A stretch of 64,000 nucleotides of DNA, from NCBI RefSeq assembly GCF_029893585.1, contig NZ_JARXYX010000008.1:62001-126000 (forward strand), given 5' to 3'. The stretch is from Streptomyces sp. LBL. Lineage in GTDB: Bacteria > Actinomycetota > Actinomycetes > Streptomycetales > Streptomycetaceae. Below the pieces are notes generated by a model. The model saw nothing but the letters and a program-made list of their open reading frames with translations, was not told where the DNA came from and searched no databases. A program made the position numbers and the translations under genes. Position 1 is the stretch's first letter. Each line of letters starts with the position of its first letter. Below, in pieces: positions 42,502-51,751 of the stretch.

Positions 42502-44946
42502 TCAGCTCTCGTGTCCCAGCTGGAGATCGCGTTCCGTGCGCCCGCCGCCCGCCACCTGGAACACGGTGGCGACCGGCGGGTAACCCGAGGCGATGACGGT
42601 GTACTCGCCGGAGGACAGGTCGACGAACCGGAACGTTCCGTCCGGGCCGGTGGTGACGGTGTCCACGACGTTGCCCGCAGCGTCCAGCAACGTCACCCGC
42701 GCGTCCTCGACAGGCCTTCCGCCGGTCGCCCGCACGGTGCCGCGCAGCACGGCCCCGCCGGCGAGTTCGACATCCTGGCGGGTCTCCCGGGAGGCCTGCA
42801 CGGTGACCTGGAGCGCGGCCGGGCGGAAGGCGGGCGCACTGGCGGCGAGGGTGTACTCGCCGGCCACCAGCTCGGTGATGACATAGCTGCCCTCGCGCCC
42901 GCTGCGGGTGCTGGCGACGACCTCACCGTGCACGTTGGTGAGGGTCACGGTGGCCTCGCGCACGGGCGTGCCGTCCGCGGTCAGCACGCTCCCGGCGAGG
43001 CGTCCGGCGCCGCCGAGGACGATGTCGAGTTCGACGGGGCGCTCGCCGACGCTCACGGAGACCGCCTGCGGCTGGTGCCCGCCCGCGGTGGCGATCAGGA
43101 CGTACGCTCCCGAGCCCGGCGTGGACAGCGCGTACCGGCCGTCCTCGCCGCTGGCGCCCCGACCGATCTGCTGCCCGGTGACGTCGATCAGGGTGAGCGC
43201 CGCGCGGGGCACGACGGTGCCGTCGGGGTGCTGCACCGTGCCGCACACGGGGACTCCGGCGACGTGGGGCGAACGCGGCGGGACGGGGATCCCTCCGCCC
43301 GGGAAGTGGGGGAAGGTCTGCGGGCGGGGGATGTTCACCTGCGCGGTCTCCGGCTCGGAGGCAGGGGCGTTGTGGGACGCTGCACTGGTCAACAGGGGGG
43401 TCTCCTTGATGAAGAAGGCGAGGAGCAGGCCGAGGACGAGCACCGGCACGAGGTACAGGAAGATCCGCGGCATGGCGTCCGCGTACGCCTGGACGTAGCC
43501 GTCGCGCAGCGCCGGGGGCAGCGCGTGGACGAGTTGCGGGGTGAGGGACGCCGGGTCGGGCAGTGCGGCGCCCGCGCGCGCGGGCAGGCGTTCGCGCACG
43601 GAGTCGGTGAGCCGGTCCGCGAACAGGGCGCCGAAGACCGCCGCGCCGACGCTGCCGCCGATCTGCCGGAAGTAGTTGTTGGCGCTGGTGGCGGTGGAGA
43701 TGTCGGCGGGGTCGACGGAGTTCTGCACGGCGAGGATCAGCACCGGCATCACCATGCCGATGCCGGCACCGAGGACGGCCGTCCAGATGCCGTAGTGCAG
43801 CCGGGGTGTGTCGGCCTCCAGCCGGGACAGCAGCCACATGCCGAGCACGGTGAGCGCGGCACCGAGGATCGGATGGACCCGGTAGTGCCCGGTGCGGGTG
43901 ATGAGCTGTCCCGAGATGATCGAGGCGCCCACGATGCCGCCCATCATGGGGAGCATCAGCAGGCCGGACTCGGTGGCGGAGGCCCCGTCGGCCATCTGCA
44001 GGTACGTCGGCAGATAGCTGGTGGCGCCGAACAGGGCGACACCGATCACGAACCCTACGAGAGCGGTGACGTTGAAGACGGAGTCCCGGAACAGCCGCAG
44101 TGGGATGAGGGGTGCGACCGCGAAGTACTCGACGACGAGGAAGAGCGCGCTGGCCGCCACCGCTCCGGCGCCGATGCCGAGGATGACCCGCGAGTCCCAC
44201 GCGTACGCGGTGCCGCCCCAACTGGTCAGCAGCACCAGGCAGGTGGAGGCGGCGGCCAGCAGCAGCGCGCCGAGGAGGTCGAGCCGGGCCTTCACGGTCT
44301 GCTTCGGCAGTTTCAGGGCGAAGGCGACGACGATGAGGGTGATCAGGCCGAAGGGCACGTTGGCGTAGAAGCACCAGCGCCAGGAGAGGTGGTCGGTGAA
44401 GTAACCGCCCAGCAGGGGCCCGGCGAGGGAGGCGAGGCCGAACGCGGCGCCGATCAGCCCCATGAAGCGACCGCTTTTCCGGGCGGGCACGATGTCCGCG
44501 ATGATCGCCTGCACCCCGGTCAGGAGGCCGCCCGCGCCGACGCCCTGGACCGCGCGGAAGGCGATCAGCTGGTCCATGGTCGCGGCCCGGCCGGCGAGGG
44601 CGGAGCCGACGACGAAGACGACGATCGCGAACTGGAAGACGCCCTTGCGGCCGTACAGGTCGCCGAGCTTGCCGTAGATCGGCAGTCCGACGGTGGCGGT
44701 GAGGAGGTACGCGGTGATCGCCCAGGACATCCGGTCCAGGCCGTGCAGCTCGCCGACGATCTTCGGCAGCGCGGTGGCGACGACCATCTGCTCCAGCGCC
44801 GCCAGCAGCAGCGCGAGCAGCAGCCCGAAGAAGACCAACCGCACCCGGCGCGGACTGAGTTCCGGCGCGGTGGCCAGGCCGTCGGGCGGACCTTCCAAGA
44901 GGGGTGCCGCGACCGGTTCATCCGGTACCAGAGTCGTCCCGCCCAC
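42502..44946 (-). CDS. DHA2-type MFS exporter fused to carboxypeptidase-regulatory-like repeats
   Basis: 814 residues from GTG 44946 (GGGGAG upstream; GTG 44967 lacks one). Residues about 30-530 are a 14-helix drug:H+ antiporter of the EmrB/QacA group (motif A GKLGDLYGRKGV; motif C GPLLGGYFTDHL). After a Pro-rich linker (about 550-580) come three beta-sandwich repeats of about 80 residues (CGTVQHPDGTVVPRAALTLI, LAGSVLTADGTPVREATVTL, LRGTVRATGGRPVEDARVTL), of the transthyretin-like carboxypeptidase regulatory type. The location of this domain relative to the membrane is uncertain. Confidence 0.9.
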   Translation of the reverse strand: MGGTTLVPDEPVAAPLLEGPPDGLATAPELSPRRVRLVFFGLLLALLLAALEQMVVATALPKIVGELHGLDRMSWAITAYLLTATVGLPIYGKLGDLYGRKGVFQFAIVVFVVGSALAGRAATMDQLIAFRAVQGVGAGGLLTGVQAIIADIVPARKSGRFMGLIGAAFGLASLAGPLLGGYFTDHLSWRWCFYANVPFGLITLIVVAFALKLPKQTVKARLDLLGALLLAAASTCLVLLTSWGGTAYAWDSRVILGIGAGAVAASALFLVVEYFAVAPLIPLRLFRDSVFNVTALVGFVIGVALFGATSYLPTYLQMADGASATESGLLMLPMMGGIVGASIISGQLITRTGHYRVHPILGAALTVLGMWLLSRLEADTPRLHYGIWTAVLGAGIGMVMPVLILAVQNSVDPADISTATSANNYFRQIGGSVGAAVFGALFADRLTDSVRERLPARAGAALPDPASLTPQLVHALPPALRDGYVQAYADAMPRIFLYLVPVLVLGLLLAFFIKETPLLTSAASHNAPASEPETAQVNIPRPQTFPHFPGGGIPVPPRSPHVAGVPVCGTVQHPDGTVVPRAALTLIDVTGQQIGRGASGEDGRYALSTPGSGAYVLIATAGGHQPQAVSVSVGERPVELDIVLGGAGRLAGSVLTADGTPVREATVTLTNVHGEVVASTRSGREGSYVITELVAGEYTLAASAPAFRPAALQVTVQASRETRQDVELAGGAVLRGTVRATGGRPVEDARVTLLDAAGNVVDTVTTGPDGTFRFVDLSSGEYTVIASGYPPVATVFQVAGGGRTERDLQLGHES

Positions 44947-45097
44947 GAACCGCTCCCCTCGTCGCACCTGTCACACAATTCCCGCATCAAGCGACAACTA
45001 CGAACAAGCACGACGAGTTACGGCATACAGTGGGTACCGGCGAATATCCACTCGAACCGGTGAGGGCCAACGCCCTGTCACCGGCGGCGGGTTGGGC

Positions 45098-45541
45098 CTA
45101 CCGTTCGACCTCGGCGGCCAGCTTGTCGAGCATGGCGTCGTAGATCCGGCCGAGCCCCTTGGGCGCGAAGGTCTTCTCGAAGAAGCCGCCGACGCCGCCG
45201 GCGCCCTGCCAGGTGGTGGTGACGACCACCCGGGACCTCCCTTCCCCGGCCGGGGTGACCCGCCAGGTGGTGACCATGGAGGAGTTGCGGTCCTTCTCGA
45301 CGAGTTCGCCGTCGGTGGGCTCGCCGACCTCCAGGAGGCAGTCGCGCACGCGCTTGCTGGTGGCCTGGAGCTTCCAGTGGACCAGGGTGCCCTCGCCGTC
45401 GCCGCCCTCGCGCACCTCGTACTCGCTGAACTGCTCGGGCAGCAGCTTCGCGCGCGTGCCGGCGTAGTCGGCGAGGGCGTCGAACACCTTCTCCGCGTCC
45501 GCCGCGACGATCCGCTCCGTAGTGGCCTCGACCTGCGCCAT
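45098..45541 (-). CDS. SRPBCC-family protein
   Basis: 147 residues from MAQVEATTERIVAADAEKVF (ATG 45541, GGAGGAAG upstream). The helix-grip fold pattern (VFDALADYAGTRAKLLP, strands to VVVTTTWQGAG, C-terminal helix AMLDKLAAEVER) matches polyketide-cyclase/START-like proteins that bind hydrophobic small molecules. No neighbour suggests the ligand. Confidence 0.85.
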   Translation of the reverse strand: MAQVEATTERIVAADAEKVFDALADYAGTRAKLLPEQFSEYEVREGGDGEGTLVHWKLQATSKRVRDCLLEVGEPTDGELVEKDRNSSMVTTWRVTPAGEGRSRVVVTTTWQGAGGVGGFFEKTFAPKGLGRIYDAMLDKLAAEVER

Positions 45542-45842
45542 TGACTTCCTCCAGGACCTGGGTGCTCGGGGTTTCGGCCAAGCCAACCACCCAGGTCTCC
45601 GGGCGCCCAAATCGGGGTCGCGGAAGCGGTCGGAAAGGGCCCTCGCCCGATCACGTGAACAGACGTTCCCTTCCGGAAGCAGTGCTACCGAGGAGGCCTC
45701 AGCTGAGAGCATCCGAGCGCATCCCACGGCCCAACCGGGTCAACTTTCAGCTGATCGCGTTCCTCCAGGTCCGCCGACCGGGACGATGCCGCGGGGACCG
45801 TGACTCTCGCGGCCCGAAACCCTCCGTCCCGGGTAGGACTCC
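45542..45842. other. Divergent promoter region
   Basis: About 300 bases between the SRPBCC gene and the secreted hydrolase, with no coding frame. It contains a perfect 10-bp palindrome CTCAGCTGAG at 45698-45707; no confident promoter boxes. Confidence 0.5.
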
Positions 45843-47432
45843 ATGAGAAAACGCGCAGCCGTGCTGGGCGGCGTCGCCCTCGTCGTGGCCGGAACCTTCA
45901 CGGCCGTCCCCGCCGACGCGAACACCTCGCACCCCGCACAGACCCCGCAAGCCCCTCAGGCCGCGAAGCCCGCCTGGAAGAAATGCGGCACCGACGACTA
46001 TCCGAAGCTCCAGTGCGCGTCCCTCAAGGTGCCGCTCGACCACGCGAAGCCGCACGGGAAGCGGATCACGCTCGCGCTGTCGCGCGTCCCGCACACCGCG
46101 AAGAAGTACCAGGGCCCGCTACTGGTCGATCCCGGCGGCCCCGGCGGCAGCGGTCTGACGCTCGCCGGCTTCGTCGCGTCCTCGCTGCCCAAGGCGGTCG
46201 CGGCACAGTACGACGTCATCGGCTTCGACCCGCGTGGGGTGGGCGCGAGCAAGCCCGCCCTGGACTGCAGGCCCGGCTTCTTCGATCCGGTGCGCCCCGA
46301 CTCGGTGCCGAGCACACCCGCGATCGAGAAGGCCAACCTGTCCCGCGCCACGTCCTTCGCCGCCGCCTGCGGCAAGAAGTACGCGCGCGTGCTGCCGTAC
46401 ATCGACACCGTCAGCGCCGCACGGGACATGGACGCGATCCGCGGGGCGCTCGGCGCGAAGAAGCTCAGCTACTTCGGCTACTCGTACGGCACCTACCTCG
46501 GCGCGGTCTACGCCAAGCTCTACCCGGACCGGGTACGGCGCCTGGTCCTGGACTCGATCGTCGACCCCACCGGCGTCTGGTACGACGACAACCTCGCCCA
46601 GGACCGCGCCTTCAACGACCGCCACCGAGCCCTGATGGCCTGGATCGCCGAGTACGACGACACGTTCCAGCTCGGCACCGATCCGGAGAACATCGAAGCC
46701 AAGTGGTACGCGATGCGCGCGGCCCTCGTCGAGAAGCCGGCCGGTGGCAAGGTGGGCGCCTCCGAGCTGGAGGACACCTTCCTCCCGGGCGGCTACTACA
46801 ACGGCTACTGGCCCTACCTGGCCGAGGCGTTCGCGGCGTACGTGAACGACAAGAACGCCGACCCACTGGTCGAGGCGTACGAGGACTTCGCCGCCGCCGA
46901 CGCGTCCGCGGACAACGGCTACAGCGTCTACACCTCCGTGCAGTGCCGTGACGCCTCCTGGCCGCGCGACTGGAACCAGTGGCGCAAGGACAACTGGGCG
47001 GTCTACGAGAAGGCCCCGTTCATGACCTGGAGCAACGCCTGGTACAACGCGCCGTGCGCGTTCTGGCCGACCAGGTCGCTGAAGCCGGTGGACGTCGCCA
47101 ACGGCAAGCTGCCGCCGGTCCTGCTCTTCCAGGCGACGAACGACGCGGCCACCCCGTACCAGGGCGGCCTCACGGTGCACCGGATGCTCGCCCGCTCCAG
47201 CCTGGTGGTCGAGGAGGGCGGCGGGAACCACGGCATCACCCTCAGCGGGAACACCTGCCTGGACAAGTACCTGGCCTCGTACCTGACCGACGGCAAGGTG
47301 CCGCGCGGCCACGGCGAGGCCGACGCCGTCTGCCAGGCGCTGCCCGACCCCGAGCCGCTGAGCACGGACGGGTCGACGTCGCGGTCGGCCCACGGTCCCG
47401 TCCTGCACAGGCTGCTCGGCGCCCGCGGCTGA
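45843..47432 (+). CDS. Secreted alpha/beta hydrolase, tripeptidyl-aminopeptidase (Tap/SlpD) type
   Basis: 529 residues: signal peptide MRKRAAVLGGVALVVAGTFTA with an AxA-like site near 26. The oxyanion loop is DPGGPGGSG (about 98), nucleophile Ser214 in FGYSYGTYLG, Asp in ATNDAATPY and His in GGGNHGITLSG; a C-terminal TAP-like cap follows. The Streptomyces relatives Tap, SlpD and SlpE cut tripeptides from extracellular protein N-termini or hydrolyse small esters. Monocistronic, divergent from the SRPBCC gene. Confidence 0.9.
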   Translation: MRKRAAVLGGVALVVAGTFTAVPADANTSHPAQTPQAPQAAKPAWKKCGTDDYPKLQCASLKVPLDHAKPHGKRITLALSRVPHTAKKYQGPLLVDPGGPGGSGLTLAGFVASSLPKAVAAQYDVIGFDPRGVGASKPALDCRPGFFDPVRPDSVPSTPAIEKANLSRATSFAAACGKKYARVLPYIDTVSAARDMDAIRGALGAKKLSYFGYSYGTYLGAVYAKLYPDRVRRLVLDSIVDPTGVWYDDNLAQDRAFNDRHRALMAWIAEYDDTFQLGTDPENIEAKWYAMRAALVEKPAGGKVGASELEDTFLPGGYYNGYWPYLAEAFAAYVNDKNADPLVEAYEDFAAADASADNGYSVYTSVQCRDASWPRDWNQWRKDNWAVYEKAPFMTWSNAWYNAPCAFWPTRSLKPVDVANGKLPPVLLFQATNDAATPYQGGLTVHRMLARSSLVVEEGGGNHGITLSGNTCLDKYLASYLTDGKVPRGHGEADAVCQALPDPEPLSTDGSTSRSAHGPVLHRLLGARG

Positions 47433-47535
47433 GACCCCTGCCGAGTCGAGGTCCCTGAGCGGGCGTTGAAGGACACCGTCCAGGATGGGCGCTCAGTGCA
47501 CTGACGGGTGCGGTACGCGAAGGAGCGGTGAGCTC

Positions 47536-48117
47536 TCATCGCTGCCCGGGTCCGGTGATCCGGGCCAGCGCGTGTACCGCCGCCTCGGCGAGCGCCGGGT
47601 GCGCGAGTGCCTCGCCGAGGACCGGTCCGGCCCGGGTGTCGCCGAGCGTGCCGAGACCCTCCACGCACGCGAGCGCCACCCGCCGGTACGGGTCGTGCGG
47701 GCGCAGCCGGCGTTGCAGGGTGGTGATCAGCGCCGGTACGGCCTCAGGGGCGCGCAGTTCCACCAGGAGCAGGACCGGGTGCAGGGCGTAGGCCACGCGC
47801 AGCTCGTTCGTGGCGAGGGCGGCGGCGGCGCGGGCGGTGCGGGGATCGCCGAGGCGGGCCAGGGCATGGGCGGCGGAGGCGCAGCGCGGCGGGTCACGGT
47901 GATTGAGAAGGAGGACCAAGGATTCGAAGGCCCGCCGGTCGCCCGCCTCCCCCAGTCGGAACGCGGCCAGTTCCCGGGCCCACAGCGGTTGTCCCGGCTC
48001 GGTGAGCACTCCGGCCAGCTCGTCGATGTCCTCGGTCGCCACCAGACGGTCGTAGACGGCCGAGGACCCCGCCTCCCGCCGTAAGCGCTCCGTGAGCGTT
48101 CGCAACTCTTCGTCCAT
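47536..48117 (-). CDS. HEAT-repeat protein
   Basis: 193 residues, all helical, with repeats such as WARELAAFRLGEAGDRRAFESLV, CASAAHALARLGDPRTA, VALACVEGLGTLGDTRAGPVL and AAVHALARI. HEAT scaffolds mediate protein contacts; PBS-lyase-like versions are also built this way. The ATG at 48117 has no ribosome binding site, but TAATCT sits seven bases upstream, suggesting a leaderless transcript. Confidence 0.85.
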   Translation of the reverse strand: MDEELRTLTERLRREAGSSAVYDRLVATEDIDELAGVLTEPGQPLWARELAAFRLGEAGDRRAFESLVLLLNHRDPPRCASAAHALARLGDPRTARAAAALATNELRVAYALHPVLLLVELRAPEAVPALITTLQRRLRPHDPYRRVALACVEGLGTLGDTRAGPVLGEALAHPALAEAAVHALARITGPGQR

Positions 48118-48516
48118 GAATCCGAGATTAGGTGCCGCGCCCGCAGGCCGGGAGCTACCTCACAAACTCGGGGGCTGGCGCGCTCGTTACCCGCGGGTTA
48201 AGCTCATTCGAGCGAGTCACCCACTCGCGGATCTGCTTGTGGTGGCCTGGTGACGCAGCCGCCGCGAGAGAGCAGTCGGTTCGGTACCTCGCGTACCTGA
48301 GTGACAACTCGGCCTCGGGACAGGGCCGGTCGGTTCCGCCGTTTCCGAGCGTGTGCACGCCCGGCAGCACGGCACCCGGGCGTGTGCGCCCGTCAGCCCG
48401 GCACCACCCGCCCTCCCTCCTTTCGCACCCGGTGCGCCCGTCGGCCCGGCCTCGGCCGGTCCCGTCGGCGCATCCGGCGCGCTCCCAGTCGTCACCCTCA
48501 TTCCTGGAGTCCCGCG
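48118..48516. other. Divergent regulatory region upstream of the 3-hydroxyacyl-CoA dehydrogenase
   Basis: About 400 bases. A GC-rich palindrome ACCCGCGGGT (48189-48198, extended imperfectly to TTACCCGCGGGTTA) lies about 320 bases before the dehydrogenase and 70 from the HEAT gene. No coding frame with a ribosome binding site. Confidence 0.5.
48187..48200. promoter_or_regulatory. Candidate operator palindrome
   Basis: TTACCCGCGGGTTA with a perfect 10-bp core. The form resembles TetR-type operators near acyl-CoA genes; possible site for the TetR encoded at 50483. Confidence 0.4.
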
Positions 48517-50322
48517 ATGGCCACTCCCCTGTCCGACACCCCTCTGCCCCCGCTCCGGACCGTCGCCGTCGTCGGCCTCGGCACCATGGGCACCGGCATC
48601 GCCGAGGTCCTGGCCAAGGCCGGCCGTGACGTCGTCGGCATCGACATCGACGAGGCCGCGACCGCCAAGGCCACCGCCGCCCTGGAGACCGCGACCGCCC
48701 GCGCCGTGAAGCGCGGCCGGCTCACCGAGCAGCAGCGCGCCGACACCCTCGCCCGGGTGCGCACGTCCACCGATCTGCGGGCCGCGGCCGACGCCGACCT
48801 CGTCATCGAGGTCGCTCCCGAGTCGTACGAGATCAAGCACCAGATCTTCCGTGAACTCGACGGGATCGTGCGGCCCGGGACGATCCTGGCGACCGGTACC
48901 AACGCCCTCTCCGTCACCCGGCTCGCCGCCGACTCGGCCCGTCCCGAGCGCGTGCTCGGACTGCACTTCTTCAATCCGGCGCCGGCGATGAAGCTGGTCG
49001 AGGTCGTCTCGTCGGTGCTGACCGCGCCCCAGGCCGTCGCCGCCGTGACCGACCTCGCCCTGGAACTCGGCAAGGAACCGGTCGCGGTCGGCGACCGGCC
49101 CGGATTCGTCGCCGACGGGCTGCTGTTCGGCTACCTCAACCAGGCCGCCGCCATGTACGAGGCCAAGTACGCCTCCCGCGAGGACATCGACGCCGCGATG
49201 CGGCTGGGCTGCGGACTGCCGATGGGCCCTCTCGCCCTGCTCGACCTGATCGGCGTCGACACCGCGCGCACGGTCCTGGAGGCCATGTACGCCGAGTCCC
49301 ACGACCGGCTGCACGCTCCCGCCCCGATCCTCAGGCAGCTCAGCGAGGCGGGCCTGACCGGCCGCAAGTCGGGCCGCGGCTTCTACACCTACGAGGCTCC
49401 CGGCAGCGCGACGGCCGTGCCGGACGCCCTGACACCCTTGTCGGGCAGCCTTGAGGTCCCCGGTCGTCCGGTCCGGTCCGTCGGCGTCGCGGGGTCCGGC
49501 ACCATGGCGTCCGGAATCGCCGAGGTGTTCGCCAAGGCGGGGTACGAGGTCGTCCTCGCCGCCCGCAGCGAGGAGAAGGCCCAGGCCGCCAAGGCCCGTA
49601 TCGGTAAGTCGCTTTCACGTTCGGTCGACAAGGGCCGGCTGACCGCGGAGGCCGCGGCGCAGAGCCTGGACCGGATCGCCGCGGTGGGCTCGTACGAGTC
49701 CTTCGCCGAGGTCGACCTGGCCGTCGAGGCCGTCGCCGAGGACCTGGAGGTCAAGCAGCAGCTCTTCGCCACCCTGGACAAGGTCTGCAAGCCGGGCGTG
49801 GTGCTCGCGACCACGACCTCCTCGCTCCCGGTCGTCGCGTGCGCCCGCGCCACCTCGCGTCCGCAGGACGTGATCGGCATGCACTTCTTCAACCCGGCGC
49901 CGGCGATGAAGCTGGTCGAGGTCGTCCGTACGGTGTTGACGGCCGACGACGTCCACTCGACGGTGCGCGAGGTCTGCGTCAGGATCAGGAAGCACGCGGT
50001 CGACTGTGGAGACCGTGCGGGCTTCATCGTGAACGCCCTGCTGTTCCCGTACCTCAACAACGCGATCAAGATGGTGCAGGAACACTATGCGTCCCTCGAC
50101 GACATCGACGCGGCGATGAAGTGGGGCGGCGGCTATCCGATGGGCCCCTTCGAACTCCTCGATGTCGTCGGGCTCGACGTCTCCCTGGCCATCGAGAAGG
50201 TCCTGCACCGCGAGTTCCGCGACCCCGGCCTGGCCCCGGCCCCGCTCCTGGAGCACCTGGTGGCCGCGGGCTGCCTCGGCCGCAAGACGGGCCGCGGCTT
50301 TCGCGAACATGCCCGCCGCTGA
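48517..50322 (+). CDS. Duplicated 3-hydroxybutyryl-CoA dehydrogenase
   Basis: 601 residues made of two complete 3-hydroxyacyl-CoA dehydrogenase modules (about 12-290 and 308-596). Each has the NAD loop (VGLGTMGTGIAEVL and AGSGTMASGIAEVF), the GxHFFNPAPAMKLVEVV motif and the C-terminal GRKxGRGF end. The single-module enzyme is about 285 residues. It oxidises or reduces 3-hydroxybutyryl/acetoacetyl-CoA, feeding crotonyl-CoA to the EMC pathway encoded 1.4 kb downstream. ATG 48517 follows CTGGAGT. Confidence 0.93.
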   Translation: MATPLSDTPLPPLRTVAVVGLGTMGTGIAEVLAKAGRDVVGIDIDEAATAKATAALETATARAVKRGRLTEQQRADTLARVRTSTDLRAAADADLVIEVAPESYEIKHQIFRELDGIVRPGTILATGTNALSVTRLAADSARPERVLGLHFFNPAPAMKLVEVVSSVLTAPQAVAAVTDLALELGKEPVAVGDRPGFVADGLLFGYLNQAAAMYEAKYASREDIDAAMRLGCGLPMGPLALLDLIGVDTARTVLEAMYAESHDRLHAPAPILRQLSEAGLTGRKSGRGFYTYEAPGSATAVPDALTPLSGSLEVPGRPVRSVGVAGSGTMASGIAEVFAKAGYEVVLAARSEEKAQAAKARIGKSLSRSVDKGRLTAEAAAQSLDRIAAVGSYESFAEVDLAVEAVAEDLEVKQQLFATLDKVCKPGVVLATTTSSLPVVACARATSRPQDVIGMHFFNPAPAMKLVEVVRTVLTADDVHSTVREVCVRIRKHAVDCGDRAGFIVNALLFPYLNNAIKMVQEHYASLDDIDAAMKWGGGYPMGPFELLDVVGLDVSLAIEKVLHREFRDPGLAPAPLLEHLVAAGCLGRKTGRGFREHARR

Positions 50323-50482
50323 CCGGCCGGGCGACTGGTTCGAAACGGAGGCGGACTGGGGCGGGCTGCTCGACCCCGGCAGCTCTTCCCCGCCTTCCCG
50401 GTCCGGTACTCCCGCGCCCGTCCAGGGCGGGGGACCCCCTGGACACGCGCAGCAAGCTGCACACATGCAGTACGTTCAGGTC

Positions 50483-51292
50483 ATGTCCCAGCCCGCCAAG
50501 TCCGTACGTACACCAGTCACGCCCGACGCGCCGGAAAGTGCCGCAGGCGGTCGCGCCGCCGCCCAGCGCCTCAAGATGCGGCGCGAGTTGGCGGCCGCCG
50601 CGATGGAGCTGTTCGCGGCCAAGGGGTACGAGGCCACCACCGTCGACGAGATCGCGGCCCGGGCCGGGGTCGCGCGCCGCACCTTCTTCCGCCACTTCCG
50701 CTCCAAGGAAGAGGCGATCTTCCCGGACCACGACGACACGTTGATCCGGGCCGAGGCCGTCCTCAATGCCGCCCCCGCGCACGAGCACCCGCTCGACACG
50801 GTGTGCCGCGGCATCAAGGAGGTCATGCGGATGTACGCGGCCCGGCCGGAGATCTCGGTCGCCCGCTACAAACTCACCCGCGAGGTGCCCACCCTGCGCG
50901 AGGCGGAGATCGCCTCGGTGGCCCGTTACGAGCGGCTCTTCACCCGCTACCTGCTCGGCCACTTCGACGAGCACGCGCACGACGACGACGCCAACGACGA
51001 CCCGCTGCTGGCGGAGGTCGCCGCGTCCGCCGTGGTCACCGCCCACAACCACGTCCTGCGGCGCTGGCTGCGGGCCGGCGGCCAGGGCGACGTCGAGGCA
51101 CAGCTGGACCACGCCTTCGCGATCGTGCGCAGGACGTTCGGGACGGGCATCGGTGCCGGGCGCACCGTGACCCCCCAGCCGGCCACGGCGACGGTCTCCA
51201 CGCACGGCGAGGTACTGGTGACGGTGGCCCGCACGGACGCCCCGCTCGACCAGGTCATGCGAGCCATAGAAGAGGCCCTCCGGGACCGCTGA
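50483..51292 (+). CDS. TetR-family regulator
   Basis: 269 residues from MSQPAKSVRTPV (ATG 50483). The helix-turn-helix lies about residues 52-73 (VDEIAARAGVARRTFFRHFR) after the ELAAAAMELFAAKGYEATT helix; the C-terminal domain is helical with a long His/Asp-rich loop (HFDEHAHDDDANDDP). There is no ribosome binding site; TACGTT six bases before the ATG suggests a leaderless message. Placed between the dehydrogenase and ccr, it is the natural candidate to control the EMC genes. Confidence 0.88.
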   Translation: MSQPAKSVRTPVTPDAPESAAGGRAAAQRLKMRRELAAAAMELFAAKGYEATTVDEIAARAGVARRTFFRHFRSKEEAIFPDHDDTLIRAEAVLNAAPAHEHPLDTVCRGIKEVMRMYAARPEISVARYKLTREVPTLREAEIASVARYERLFTRYLLGHFDEHAHDDDANDDPLLAEVAASAVVTAHNHVLRRWLRAGGQGDVEAQLDHAFAIVRRTFGTGIGAGRTVTPQPATATVSTHGEVLVTVARTDAPLDQVMRAIEEALRDR

Positions 51293-51337
51293 GCCGCCTC
51301 CTCACCCGCCTGCTCCCGCGCGACGACGGCGCGACCA

Positions 51338-51363
51338 CGGCCACCCCTCGGGGTGGCCGTTTT
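51338..51363 (+). terminator. Rho-independent terminator
   Basis: 10-bp perfect GC stem (51338-51347 with 51350-51359), minimal loop, followed by TTTT; 45 bases after the TetR stop. Confidence 0.88.
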
Positions 51364-51481
51364 CGCATGTCAGGACCGCTTTTCGAATCACTTCAAGGCG
51401 CCTTTGAGGTGCCTTCGCGACCCTCGCTCGATCGATCATCGCTCATTTGTTGCGTAAAGATTTCACCTGAGAGCACTTTCT

Positions 51482-51523
51482 GGCACTCAGTGCCTTGCGA
51501 GGTGACACGCGGTGTCATACCTT
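51482..51523 (+). promoter_or_regulatory. ccr operon promoter with two operator-like palindromes
   Basis: TTGCGA (51495-51500) and TACCTT (51518-51523) are spaced 17 bases, a good vegetative promoter. The spacer holds a perfect inverted repeat TGACAC-GCG-GTGTCA (51503-51517), and GGCACT-C-AGTGCC (51482-51494) abuts the -35. A regulator on either would block or remodel RNA polymerase binding. The inferred transcript has a leader of about 220 bases before the GTG of ccr. Confidence 0.6.
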
Positions 51524-51751
51524 GAAGATGTCCGGGCGGCCGGCGTGCAGAGATCTTTCGTACGTCGGCTGTCCCCGCAAGCCCCCCAGGGCCTGCGCGC
51601 CCGGGCGCCTGCGTCACAGGCAACCTCCCGCGCCACAAAGCGCTGCCGAACAGCACCTCCGCCGAACCGACGGCACCTCTCCCCCCCTCAGCAGCACCGA
51701 CGTAACCCTCAGCACCCCTCCCTCAGGGTGCGCACCGCCGGAGGCAACAAC

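Noticed and set aside
40522..45063. A 1513-codon plus-strand open frame
   Set aside because: It is antisense to the PP2C phosphatase and the MFS fusion, both with complete domain motifs; Gly/Arg/Asp/His-rich translation is typical of the complementary frame in high-GC DNA.
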